DNA of 64,000 nt, from NCBI RefSeq assembly GCF_900258505.1, contig NZ_LT984895.1, positions 2,906,608 to 2,970,607 on the forward strand, given 5' to 3'. Below, piece by piece: positions 51,281-59,979 of the stretch. Under the pieces are notes generated by a model that saw only the letters and a program-made list of their open reading frames with translations, was not told the origin of the DNA and made no database searches. A program made the translations under genes and the position numbers. Numbering within the stretch: the stretch's first letter is position 1; each line of letters starts with the position of its first letter. The stretch is from Brachybacterium timonense. GTDB taxonomy: Bacteria > Actinomycetota > Actinomycetes > Actinomycetales > Dermabacteraceae.

Positions 51281-52188
51281 GAAGTCGGGTCCACTTCTGC
51301 GACGGGGATCATGCCGGATTCATTGCCCCACGCGGCGAGGATTCGCTGCATGTGACCGGAGTCGATGAGGTGCTGCACGGCGGCGCGGATCGCCTGGGCC
51401 AGCTCAGGCTGATCGCGAGCGATGACGATGCCGTTCAGGGCCGACTCCTCGATCTGGCCGATCGCCTCCAAGGTGCCGCGGGAGCGCTCGATGGCGTAGG
51501 CGGTCACCGGGGAGTCGGCCATGAAGATGTCGGCTTTGCCGCCGGCGGTGTTGGTGGCGGCGTCGGCGTTGTCGACGTAGGCGAGCACGTCGTAGCCGGG
51601 GCGGCCGTCGGCGCGGCACTGGGCGGTGCGGATCTCGGCGAGCTCTTCCTGATATGTGCCCACCTGCAGGGCGACGCGTTTGCCGCACAGGTCCGCGGGG
51701 TCGATGTCGTAGGGGTTACCGGACTTCACGGCGTAGGAGACGCCGGCACGGAAGTAGCTGACCATGCTGACGGTTTTCAGCCGTTCGGGGTCGATAGTGA
51801 AGGAGGACATGCCCACGTCGTACAGCGACCCGATCGCCGGGATGATCTGGGAGAACACGGCGGACTCGGTGCGGGTGGCAAGGCCGAGTACGCGACCGAG
51901 CGCGTCGAAGATGTCGATGTCGAAGCCCACCGCGGTGCCGTCGGAGCCGACGAACTCCCCCGGCGCATAGTCGAGGGAGGCGCCGTTGACGAGCTCGCCG
52001 CGCTCCCGGATCTGGGCGGGCACCTGGTCGGCGATCTCGGGCACGGCGGTGATCTCGGAGAGGTCCACGTGCGGGATGACATTCGCCTCGGCGTCCAGGC
52101 GCTCACTGGCGCGGGTGCACGAGGCAAGGCCGGGCGCAATCAGCGCGGCCGGGAGGGCGCGCAGCAGGGTTCGACGGGACGGGATCAC
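51277..52188 (-). CDS. Amino-acid ABC transporter substrate-binding lipoprotein
   Basis: A 303-residue SBP_bac_3 family protein that brings a polar amino acid to the permease. The N-terminal signal SRRTLLRALPAALIAPGLASC ends in a lipobox with Cys24. Ligand-binding regions include VGFDIDIFDALG and the VALQVGTYQEE block. The GTG at 52188 is the only start that includes the whole signal. It is the first gene of the operon; the ligand cannot be named. Confidence 0.92.
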   Translation of the reverse strand: MIPSRRTLLRALPAALIAPGLASCTRASERLDAEANVIPHVDLSEITAVPEIADQVPAQIRERGELVNGASLDYAPGEFVGSDGTAVGFDIDIFDALGRVLGLATRTESAVFSQIIPAIGSLYDVGMSSFTIDPERLKTVSMVSYFRAGVSYAVKSGNPYDIDPADLCGKRVALQVGTYQEELAEIRTAQCRADGRPGYDVLAYVDNADAATNTAGGKADIFMADSPVTAYAIERSRGTLEAIGQIEESALNGIVIARDQPELAQAIRAAVQHLIDSGHMQRILAAWGNESGMIPVAEVDPTS

Positions 52189-52278
52189 GACAGCAAGGTT
52201 ATGCAGTCCTGCGCATACTCACCAGCTGATGGTGGTCCTGTGTGGCATACGGAACGTGGGTAAGTCCCCCGCGCCCGT

Positions 52279-54321
52279 TCAGAACCCCATCGGGCCGCTC
52301 GGCGCCGTGGCCGGTTCGTCGGCCGATGGCTGCTGCTCCGCATCGGGATCCACCACAGCACCGTCGAACTGGGAGCGGTACAGCCGCGCGTAGGCGCCGT
52401 CGGCCTCCAGCAGCTGATCGTGGGTGCCCTGCTCCACGATGTCGCCGTGCTCCATCACCAGGATCAGGTCCGCGTCGCGGATCGTGGAGAGCCGATGGGC
52501 GATCACGAAGGAGGTACGACCCTGCCGCAGACGGTTCATCGCCTGCTGCACGAGCAGCTCGGTGCGGGTGTCCACGCTCGAGGTGGCCTCGTCCAGGATC
52601 AGCAGGTTCGGTCGGGCCAGGAAGGCACGGGCGATGGTCACCAGCTGCTTCTCGCCGGCCGACAGCGACGAGCCGTCGTCATCCACCTCGGTGTCGTAGC
52701 CATCGGGCAGCTGCCGCACGAACTCGTCCACGTGGGTGGCGCGCGCCGCCTCGATCACGTCCTCGTCGGTGGCATCGAGACGGCCGTAGCGGATGTTCTC
52801 ACGGATCGTGCCGGCGAACAGCCAGGTGTCCTGCAGAACCATGCCGGTGCGGGAACGCAGCTGATCGCGGGTGAGGTCGCGGATATCGGTGCCATCCAGG
52901 GTGATGCGGCCGCCATCAATCTCATAGAAGCGCATCACGAGATTCACCAGCGTGGTCTTGCCCGCGCCGGTGGGGCCGACGATCGCGACCGTGCTGCCGG
53001 GATCGGCCACGAGCGACAGGTCGCGGATCAGCTCACGATCCGGGCTGTAGGAGAAGCGCACATGCTCGAACTCGACGCGGCCTTCACGGATCGCGGCTGC
53101 TGCACCCGGCTGCTCCGTCTCAGGCTCCTGCTCGTCAGCGTCCAGCAGCTCGAAGACCCGCTCGGCACTGGCCACACCGGACTGCAGCATGGTGGCCATC
53201 GACGCGACCTGGCTGAGCGGTTGGGTGAACTGGCGGGAGTACTGGATGAACGCCTGCACATCGCCCAGGCTGAGCTGCCCGGAGATGATCCGCAGACCGC
53301 CCACCACGGCCACGGCGACATAGCTGAGGTTCCCCACGAACATCATCAGCGGCATGATCAGGGAGGACACGAACTGCGCCCCGAAGGACGCGCGGAACAG
53401 CTTCTCGTTGCGCTCCTCGAAACGGCGCGCCACCTCGGCGCGACGGCCGAACACGGTGACCAGGTCATGCCCGGTGTAGGCCTCCTCCACCTCGGCGTTC
53501 AGCACACCGGTGGCGTCCCACTGCTGGGCGAACAGCTTCTGGGAGCGTGAACCCACCACACCGGTGATGAGGAACGCCACCGGGATCACCGCAAGCGCGA
53601 TCAGGGACAGCTGCCACGAGATCGCGAACATCATCACCAGCACACCGATCAGTGTGAGGATCGAGTTCAGCAGCCCGGTGATCGTGTTGATCAGGGTGTT
53701 CTGGATGTTGTCGATGTCGTTGGTGACCCTCGAGAGGATCTCGCCGCGCTTCATCCTGTCGAAGTACGCCAGCGGCAGGCGGTGGATCTTCTCCTCCACG
53801 TCGCGGCGCAGCCGGTAGACCATCCGGAAGATGATGCGGTTCAGCGCGAGACCCTGCAGCCACATGAGCAGCGCCGCCGCCACGTACAGGCCGATCACCA
53901 GCATGAGTGTGCGGTGCAGGGCATCGAAGTCGATGCCTTGACCGGGTGTGAGCGGCATGGCGGCCACCATGTCCGCGAACTCGTCCTCGCCGCGGGCGCG
54001 CATCCCCTCGACCACCTGCTCCGCGGTGGCATCGGCGGGCAGGTTCTTGGAGATGAGGCCGGTGAAGATGATGTCCGTGGCGTGCCCGAGGATGCGCGGG
54101 CCCACGGTGGACAGCGCCACAGAGATCGCGCCGAGCACGATCGCGATGGCGACGTAGATCCGTTCCGGACCCATCTCCCGCACGAGGCGTTTGGTGGAGG
54201 GCCAGAAGTTCTTCGACTTCTGGCCGGGGCGCAGACCGCGGGAGGCGTCCTTCTCCGCGGCGATCTCGGCGGCTTCGCTCGCTTCGTCCCCGGCCACGGG
54301 GCTGGGCTGCTGCTCGCTCAT
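52279..54321 (-). CDS. ABC exporter half, catalytically complete
   Basis: A 680-residue membrane domain plus ATPase. Six helices occupy about 40-340, then the nucleotide-binding domain with Walker A GPTGAGKTTL, signature LSAGEKQLVTI, Walker B LLILDEATSSVD (Glu present) and H-loop IAHRLSTI. Residues 1-30 are acidic. The ATG at 54321 is preferred to the GTG three bases before because GGAGG is better spaced. It forms a heterodimeric type IV exporter with the gene upstream, whose stop it overlaps; substrates of such pairs are lipids, peptides or drugs. Confidence 0.93.
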   Translation of the reverse strand: MSEQQPSPVAGDEASEAAEIAAEKDASRGLRPGQKSKNFWPSTKRLVREMGPERIYVAIAIVLGAISVALSTVGPRILGHATDIIFTGLISKNLPADATAEQVVEGMRARGEDEFADMVAAMPLTPGQGIDFDALHRTLMLVIGLYVAAALLMWLQGLALNRIIFRMVYRLRRDVEEKIHRLPLAYFDRMKRGEILSRVTNDIDNIQNTLINTITGLLNSILTLIGVLVMMFAISWQLSLIALAVIPVAFLITGVVGSRSQKLFAQQWDATGVLNAEVEEAYTGHDLVTVFGRRAEVARRFEERNEKLFRASFGAQFVSSLIMPLMMFVGNLSYVAVAVVGGLRIISGQLSLGDVQAFIQYSRQFTQPLSQVASMATMLQSGVASAERVFELLDADEQEPETEQPGAAAAIREGRVEFEHVRFSYSPDRELIRDLSLVADPGSTVAIVGPTGAGKTTLVNLVMRFYEIDGGRITLDGTDIRDLTRDQLRSRTGMVLQDTWLFAGTIRENIRYGRLDATDEDVIEAARATHVDEFVRQLPDGYDTEVDDDGSSLSAGEKQLVTIARAFLARPNLLILDEATSSVDTRTELLVQQAMNRLRQGRTSFVIAHRLSTIRDADLILVMEHGDIVEQGTHDQLLEADGAYARLYRSQFDGAVVDPDAEQQPSADEPATAPSGPMGF

Positions 54322-56057
54322 CACGCCACCTCCTCTTCAACACCCTGGGAGCGCACGATCTCGCGGTAGGTCTCCGAGCTCTCCAGCAGTTCCTCATGCG
54401 TGCCGCGGCCGACGATCCGGCCGTGGTCCAGCACGAGGATGAGATCGGCCGACGTGATGGTGGTGACGCGCTGGGCGACGATGATCGTGAGGGCGTCCTG
54501 CGTGATCGGTCCGAGGGCGGCACGCAGCTTCGCATCCGTGGTGAGATCCAGGGCGCTGAAGGAGTCATCGAACAGGTACACCGACGGCTTCGCGACCAGG
54601 GCGCGGGCGATGCACAGCCGCTGCCGCTGCCCGCCGGAGACGTTAGAGCCGCCCTGGGCGATCGCGGAGTCGAGCTGCTGTGGCATGGCGGCCACGAAGT
54701 CGCGGCCCTGGGCGACCGTGAGGGCGTGCCACAGCTGCTGCTCGTCGGCGTCCGGATTGCCGAAGCGCAGGTTGGAGGCGATCGTGCCGCTGAACAGGTA
54801 GGGGCGCTGCGGCACCAGGCCGATGCTGTCCCACAGCACGTGGGCGTCGAGGTCACGCACGTCGTGACCACCCAGGGTGATACGTCCTTCGGTGACGTCC
54901 AGGAGCCGCGGGATGAGGCTCATGAGGGTGGATTTACCGGAGCCGGTGCCGCCGATGATGGCGACGGTCTGGCCGGCCCGGGCGGTGAAGGAGATGTCTT
55001 CCAGAACGGGACGCTCAGCTCCCGGATAGGTGAAAGACACGTTCTCGAAGGCGAGCTCGATGCGGTCGGGAATCTCGCGGATACCGTTGGTGCGCTGCAC
55101 CACGGAGGTGTCGGTGGCGAGCACCTGCTGGATGCGATCCGCCGAGACCATGGCACGCGGGATCATCATCGTCATGAAGGTCGCCATCATCACGGCGATG
55201 AGGATCTGCACCAGGTAGGCGATGAACGCGGTGATGGCGCCCACCTCCATGGTGCCGTCCTCGATCCGCGGGGCAGCGAACCACAGCACGAGCACGCTGG
55301 AGATGTTCAGCATGAACATGATGATCGGGTTGATCACGATCATCAGGAATCCGACCTTGCGGTTGAGGTCGGTGAGTTCGAGGTTCACCTGGTCGTAGCG
55401 TTCGCGTTCCCGCTGTTCACGCACGAAGGCGCGCAGCACACGCACGCCGGTGATCTGTTCGCGCAGCACCTGGTTGATGCGGTCGATCGTCTTCTGCATC
55501 GCCTTGAACAGCGGGGCGGCCAGCAGGATGATCATACCCACGCTGAGCAGCATCGCGGGCACCATCACGGCGATCAACCAGGCGAGTCCGGGCTCGACGC
55601 GCAGCGCCATCACCACACCGCCGATGCCGGTGATGGGTGCCTGCACCAGGAAGTTCAAGGAGAAGAAGATGAGCATCTGCACCTGCTGCACGTCATTCGT
55701 GGAGCGGGTGATCAGGGACGGTGTGCCGAAGTCGTGCAGTTCGCGCGGCGAGAAGGTCTGCACCCGGTCGAACACGCGGGAGCGCAGGTCACGCCCCACC
55801 TGCATGGAGGAGCGGGCGGAGAAGTAGTTGGCGACGATGATCGCGACGATATTGCCCACGGTGATGGCGAGCATGACGGCGCCGAGCCGCCAGATCACGG
55901 GGATGTCCGCCTTCGCGACGCCATCATCGATGATGTCGGCGTTGATGGTGGGCAGGTAGAGGGCGGCCATCACGCCCGCTGCCTGGAACAGGACGACGAA
56001 CAGCACCCACAGCCAGTACGGCTTCACGGAGCGCAGCGCCAGACGCAGAAGAGTCAC
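54321..56057 (-). CDS. ABC exporter half with degenerate ATP site
   Basis: A 578-residue partner of the following exporter subunit. Six membrane helices, then Walker A GGTGSGKSTL, signature VSGGQRQRLC and Walker B VYLFDDSFSALD, in which the catalytic Glu is Asp. Such a subunit contributes the non-hydrolytic site in heterodimeric exporters such as TM287/288. The GTG at 56057 is preceded by AAGGAAGG. An upstream in-frame start would add residues unlike the family. Confidence 0.93.
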   Translation of the reverse strand: MTLLRLALRSVKPYWLWVLFVVLFQAAGVMAALYLPTINADIIDDGVAKADIPVIWRLGAVMLAITVGNIVAIIVANYFSARSSMQVGRDLRSRVFDRVQTFSPRELHDFGTPSLITRSTNDVQQVQMLIFFSLNFLVQAPITGIGGVVMALRVEPGLAWLIAVMVPAMLLSVGMIILLAAPLFKAMQKTIDRINQVLREQITGVRVLRAFVREQRERERYDQVNLELTDLNRKVGFLMIVINPIIMFMLNISSVLVLWFAAPRIEDGTMEVGAITAFIAYLVQILIAVMMATFMTMMIPRAMVSADRIQQVLATDTSVVQRTNGIREIPDRIELAFENVSFTYPGAERPVLEDISFTARAGQTVAIIGGTGSGKSTLMSLIPRLLDVTEGRITLGGHDVRDLDAHVLWDSIGLVPQRPYLFSGTIASNLRFGNPDADEQQLWHALTVAQGRDFVAAMPQQLDSAIAQGGSNVSGGQRQRLCIARALVAKPSVYLFDDSFSALDLTTDAKLRAALGPITQDALTIIVAQRVTTITSADLILVLDHGRIVGRGTHEELLESSETYREIVRSQGVEEEVA

Positions 56058-56165
56058 GGGCAGGTTCCTTCCTTCGGCGTCAGCCCCGGTTCGGTGCGTG
56101 CGCCGCATCGCAGTCTACGGTCGGGGGCCGACGAATGACATGACCCGGCAGGCGCATCCTCTACC

Positions 56166-56825
56166 GTGGGCCGGGTGAGCAAGCCCGTCCAGCGCATCGT
56201 GATCATCGTCCTGGCCCTGGTGCTCGTTCTGCCCATCGGGTTCTTCGGGCTGAGCGAGCTGATAGGGCCGCGCGAGCAGCCGTCGGCCTCTCCCACCGAC
56301 GGACCGGACCGGCCTGCGGTGGATCCTGCCGATCAGCCACCCCGACCCGAGATCCCCAAGCCTGCCGAGCCGGCCGCCATGACCCAGCAGACCCCCGAGG
56401 GCGCCGAGGCGACCCTCGCCTACCTGCTGGACTCCTACACGTACATGATGACCACGGGGGACACGTCGGTGTGGTCGAACTCGGTGGACCCCTCATGCCA
56501 GGTGTGCACGACGTTCCTGGGGAACGCCGAGCAACTGCACGAGCAGGGCGGTTATCTCGTGGACGGTGAGTTCACGGTGGAGAGCACGAGCTTCACGGCC
56601 GACGGGGATGCGTCGGGCACGCCCACCGCAGGCTCTGTCACCGCGACGTTCTCGCAGGAGGCCTCAACGATCATCGACGACCCGACGCTGCAGGGCGGTC
56701 AGCTCGATGCGGTCAGCGGCGACCTCACCGCACAGATGACCTGGGATGGGCAGCGCTGGCGGGTGCTGGACATGTCGATCACACCCACCGGTGGCGCCTC
56801 CGATGGCGGTGGCGGCGCCGGCTGA
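56166..56825 (+). CDS. Membrane-anchored DUF6318-type protein
   Basis: A 219-residue protein with one N-terminal membrane helix or signal (IVIIVLALVLVLPIGFFGL), a Pro/Asp linker, and a globular part starting MTQQTPEGAEATLAYLLDSYTY. Two cysteines in DPSCQVCTT are likely to form a disulfide. The pattern matches DUF6318 proteins of actinobacteria, function unknown. GTG starts at 56166 and 56175 are both possible and neither has a clear ribosome-binding site. Confidence 0.7.
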   Translation: MGRVSKPVQRIVIIVLALVLVLPIGFFGLSELIGPREQPSASPTDGPDRPAVDPADQPPRPEIPKPAEPAAMTQQTPEGAEATLAYLLDSYTYMMTTGDTSVWSNSVDPSCQVCTTFLGNAEQLHEQGGYLVDGEFTVESTSFTADGDASGTPTAGSVTATFSQEASTIIDDPTLQGGQLDAVSGDLTAQMTWDGQRWRVLDMSITPTGGASDGGGGAG

Positions 56826-56839
56826 TGTGATGTGGCCGG

Positions 56840-57688
56840 TCAGGCAGCCTCGGGGCCGGCGACGATGCCCTGCAGGAACTGCATGAGGGTGGTCTTCGCG
56901 ACGGCTCCGACGCGCCGCAGCTCGGCACCGTCGGCCTCGACCGACTCCATCAGCTCCACGTGATCGGGCAGGGCGAACAGGCTCATGGCCATCGGGTCGG
57001 CGCCCTCACGTTCGAGCACCAGCACGCTCGTGGCGGCGCGGGACTGCGCCAGGCGCTGACCCGTCTCGCTCAGCTCGAAGTCAGCGCCCGGCACCTCGAC
57101 GGGGTCGCCGTCCTGATCACCGATCACGCCTTCGGGGTCTGCGAAGCCCAGCAGCTGCTCGGGGAAGGTGTCCCCCTCCATCAGGAAGAACAGGTGGAAG
57201 CCCATGTCATCGAACACCTCCCACAGCACGCGCACGCCCTCATCGAGGCGGAACACGTAGAAGTAGGAGCGGGCGGAGCCGCGGTCGGTGATCCGCTCAG
57301 TGATGACCACGGCGTCTGCGGTGCGTCGCGCCACGGACGTGCCCTGCAGCTCGGGCACGGAGACGAAGCGGTTGGATCGCTGAGGGTCCTGCTCGAAGGC
57401 CCGCGGGTCCAGCGCAGCCTCCGTGGTCACCAGGCCACGGGCCATGAGGGACCGCATGGCGGTCGCGGTGGCCGCTTCCTTCGGGGCGCCGTCACTGATG
57501 TTGGCGCTCGCCCACGGCAGCGGGGTGATCTGTTCCTTCTGCAGACCCTCGACGGCCAGCAGTTCCTCATCGGTGAGGGTGATGAGTTCGGTGACGGGCT
57601 CGCTGAGCTCGCGGGTGAGCAGACGCACCGCCACGGCGACGTCTTCAGCGGTGAACGGGGAATCCTGCAGCGGATCAGTGGAGGTCAT
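56840..57688 (-). CDS. Protein of unknown function linked to a WXG-domain gene
   Basis: A 282-residue cytosolic-looking protein with mixed alpha/beta character. The N-terminal half has a helical segment ATATAMRSLMARGLVTTEAA followed by beta strands (YFYVFRLDEGVRVLWEVF). The plan and length recall EspG-type chaperones of type VII secretion, which bind substrate proteins. That likeness is weak. It begins 18 bases after the WXG-domain gene ends, in the same direction, so the two are probably cotranscribed. Confidence 0.65.
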   Translation of the reverse strand: MTSTDPLQDSPFTAEDVAVAVRLLTRELSEPVTELITLTDEELLAVEGLQKEQITPLPWASANISDGAPKEAATATAMRSLMARGLVTTEAALDPRAFEQDPQRSNRFVSVPELQGTSVARRTADAVVITERITDRGSARSYFYVFRLDEGVRVLWEVFDDMGFHLFFLMEGDTFPEQLLGFADPEGVIGDQDGDPVEVPGADFELSETGQRLAQSRAATSVLVLEREGADPMAMSLFALPDHVELMESVEADGAELRRVGAVAKTTLMQFLQGIVAGPEAA

Positions 57689-57706
57689 GGTCCTAGCCTA
57701 GAGGGC

Positions 57707-58798
57707 TCAGAACAGCCCGGCGAGACCGGAGACCAGGGGCCCCGCCACGCCGCCGAGGGGGCTGGAGGCGAAGCCACCGGAGACCATGCCACCCAGGGCA
57801 CCACCGATGCCGCCACCGCCCAGAGCGCCACCGATACCGCCACCCAGCGCGCCACCGATACCACCACCGCCCAGAGCGCCACCGATGCCGCCGCCAATGC
57901 CGCTGCCGGCAATGAGACCGCCGATCGGGCTGCCTGAGGCCATCGCGCTGATGCCCTGCGGGCCGCCAGCGGCATTGACCAGGCCGCTCACACCGGGGCC
58001 CAGAGTGGAGACCGCGTCGCTCAGCGACACCGAGCCACCAGCCTCCATGGTGTCCATGAGCGGGCCCGCGGAGTCCCACAGGTTCGAGGCTGCACCGGCC
58101 ATCGCCACGCCAGCGGGGCCGATCGGGCCCAGCGGCACGCCGACGGTGGAGGCGATCTGCCCGGCGCCGCTGACAGCCTTGAGGCCGCCGAAGACGCGGT
58201 CGCCCAGGCCGCGCCAGCCGTCGTGCGGCGGGTCGACCACAGCGTCCACGCCGTCGAGGAAGGTGTGTGCGCCACCGACGATGGAGTTCAGGCCGGAGCC
58301 CAGGAACTGGCCGACGGGGCCGAGCTTTCCAAGGAAGCCCGTGACGCCCTTGACCAGCGGGGAGTCCAGCACGGAACGGGCGGCGTCGCTGATCCCGTTC
58401 CAGAGGGTCTTGATGCCGGTGACCTCGAAGATGGTGTCGATGGCATTGTTGATGCCCTCGCCGAGGTCGCGGAAGAAGTCGCCGATGGCATCGAGGATGC
58501 CGCCGCCCGAGCCGCCGCCGTCTGCACCGCCGGTGGCGGAGGCGTCGTCCTGTTCCTCAGCGTGCTGCTCGAGCGTGCGGCTGTTCTCGATGAGCAGATC
58601 GGAGCTGTTGCGGAACAGGCTGGAGATGCGGCCCGTGAAGTCATCGCGGAAGGAGTCGGCGTCAGGCCCGATCCATTCCACACTGGTGACGGTCTGCTGC
58701 AGGCGGTCCCTCAGCTCGCCCAGCGCCTGTCCCCCACGCACCACGTGACCGCTGTAGTCGCGCAGCGCTTCCGTATCCGCTCCCCAGAAACCCGCCAT
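57707..58798 (-). CDS. WXG100-domain protein with Gly-rich repeat tail
   Basis: A 363-residue protein whose first 95 residues fit the WXG100 helical hairpin: the turn SVEWIGPDADSFRDDF contains the Trp-x-Gly motif. A Gly/Asp linker leads to a helical, moderately hydrophobic middle part (IGDFFRDLGEGINNAID) and a C-terminal region of almost pure GGGIGGALGG repeats (about 57790-57914). WXG proteins are substrates or partners of type VII secretion; no ESX secretion ATPase or membrane component is in this window. GGGGAGAG supports the ATG. The upstream palindrome is shared with the lppM-like gene. Confidence 0.82.
   Translation of the reverse strand: MAGFWGADTEALRDYSGHVVRGGQALGELRDRLQQTVTSVEWIGPDADSFRDDFTGRISSLFRNSSDLLIENSRTLEQHAEEQDDASATGGADGGGSGGGILDAIGDFFRDLGEGINNAIDTIFEVTGIKTLWNGISDAARSVLDSPLVKGVTGFLGKLGPVGQFLGSGLNSIVGGAHTFLDGVDAVVDPPHDGWRGLGDRVFGGLKAVSGAGQIASTVGVPLGPIGPAGVAMAGAASNLWDSAGPLMDTMEAGGSVSLSDAVSTLGPGVSGLVNAAGGPQGISAMASGSPIGGLIAGSGIGGGIGGALGGGGIGGALGGGIGGALGGGGIGGALGGMVSGGFASSPLGGVAGPLVSGLAGLF
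57790..57914 (-). repeat. Gly/Ile/Ala coding repeat in the WXG-domain gene
   Basis: Several imperfect copies of an approximately 24-30-base unit that encode GGGIGGALGG-like blocks. They give a glycine-rich tail and are prone to length change. Confidence 0.75.
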
Positions 58799-58856
58799 GG
58801 TCGATCTCTCCCCGTGATCCTCGCGTATGCATTCACCTCAGCCGTGACCGATGACC

Positions 58857-58902
58857 ACGCTACTGGCCTGCGGTTCCGTGAGCTATGGGGAGTTCTCCCC
58901 AT
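58857..58902 (-). promoter_or_regulatory. GGGGA-N4-TCCCC palindrome and -10 box upstream of the WXG-domain gene
   Basis: ATGGGGAG-AA-CTCCCCAT (58885-58902) is a perfect 8-bp inverted repeat with a 2-base spacer. A candidate -10 TAGCGT lies at 58862-58857. The palindrome centre is 31.5 bases before the -10, the same as at the lppM-like promoter (36881-36926). Predicted transcription starts about 50 bases before the ATG. Confidence 0.6.
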
Positions 58903-58956
58903 TCGATTCCCGGCCGGTCATTGCCACGTCGACGGCTGGGTCTTCCCGCGGGCATC

Positions 58957-59979
58957 TCACGCAGCGGGGGCCGAGTGCAGCGGGCGGCACAGGAAGGCGT
59001 CGGTGCGATACGGCAGCGGGACGACGTCCTCGGGCCGGTGCCCGAGATGGTCGAACAGGTACCAGCGCAGATTCGTGAGCACGCGTTCCTGCTCGCGCGG
59101 TGCGGCGGCGGCCACGTAGCTGCGGGTGCGGGCGAGGTCCACGAGGTCGCTCGCGCGCATCGGATCCTCCCAGCGGATGGCGACGCGTCGGTCGACACGC
59201 AGTCCGCGCCCGAGCGGTGGGGTGAAGTCCTCGCGCTGCACGTCACCGGCGTGCATGATCCGCGAGTAGCGGTGTACCCATGGCACGGTCACGTCCATCG
59301 TGTTCCACAGCAGCAGCAGGACTCCCCCGGGCCGGAGCAGTCGGCGCACCTCTGCGCTCGCGGCCTCGGTGTCGAACCAATGCCAGGCCTGGGCGGCGGT
59401 GACCAGGTCGGCGCTCGCGGTGGGCAGGCCGGTGTCTTCTGCCGTGGCGACCACGGTGCGCACTCCCCCGTCGGTGCGCGGAGCTGAGGCGCGCGCGGGA
59501 TGCTGTGCGTCACGACCATCGGTCGGCCCGGATGCGGCGTGCCGCGCCTCATGCTGCTGGCGTGCCACCGCGAGCATGCTCGCGCTCGGGTCAACGGCGG
59601 TGACGTGAAGACCGCACTCGGCGAGGGCGAGGGCGAGCTTCCCGGTGCCGGCCCCGAGATCCACGGCATCCCGCCCGGGGGCGATGACGTCACCACCAGG
59701 GTGCTGCGGATCCGCCGCCGCAGCGAGCGCATGCGCGATCTGTTCAAGCGGGTAGCCGGGCCGGAGACGATCGTAGTCGGCGCCCTGGGCGGTGAAGGTG
59801 GCGGCGAGCTGTCGGCGCCGCTCGGGACTGCCGAAGCGTGGCTGCTCACGCGCGGAGATCCGCGGGATGGGCCGGGCGGCCGACGGGTCGCGTGGCTCGG
59901 TGGGTGATTGCGGCTCGGTGCCGTCGGCCGACGCACCGTCGCCCTGGGCGGCCCCGCCTGGTTCGCTCTCGGGTCTCAT
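58957..59979 (-). CDS. Class I SAM-dependent methyltransferase
   Basis: A 340-residue methyltransferase. Motif I is AVDLGAGTGKLALAL, motif II ends in VTAVDPSASML, and the post-I region includes GLPTASADLVTAAQAWHWF and RLLRPGGVLLLLWN. The first 50 residues and a roughly 30-residue insertion near 150 are low-complexity. The target is unknown. Its start overlaps the stop of the exporter gene upstream (ATGA), so it is cotranscribed with an ABC exporter, which hints that it may modify the exported compound or confer tolerance. Confidence 0.88.
   Translation of the reverse strand: MRPESEPGGAAQGDGASADGTEPQSPTEPRDPSAARPIPRISAREQPRFGSPERRRQLAATFTAQGADYDRLRPGYPLEQIAHALAAAADPQHPGGDVIAPGRDAVDLGAGTGKLALALAECGLHVTAVDPSASMLAVARQQHEARHAASGPTDGRDAQHPARASAPRTDGGVRTVVATAEDTGLPTASADLVTAAQAWHWFDTEAASAEVRRLLRPGGVLLLLWNTMDVTVPWVHRYSRIMHAGDVQREDFTPPLGRGLRVDRRVAIRWEDPMRASDLVDLARTRSYVAAAAPREQERVLTNLRWYLFDHLGHRPEDVVPLPYRTDAFLCRPLHSAPAA

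Noticed and set aside
54396..56138. Plus-strand open frame rich in His/Asp/Gln opposite the ABC exporter
   Set aside because: Composition is that of a shadow of ABC helices; no family pattern and the minus-strand Walker motifs are clear.
56840..57688. Naming this gene EspG
   Set aside because: Only overall size, a helix pattern and its neighbour support it; no diagnostic EspG motif could be identified, so it is left as unknown.
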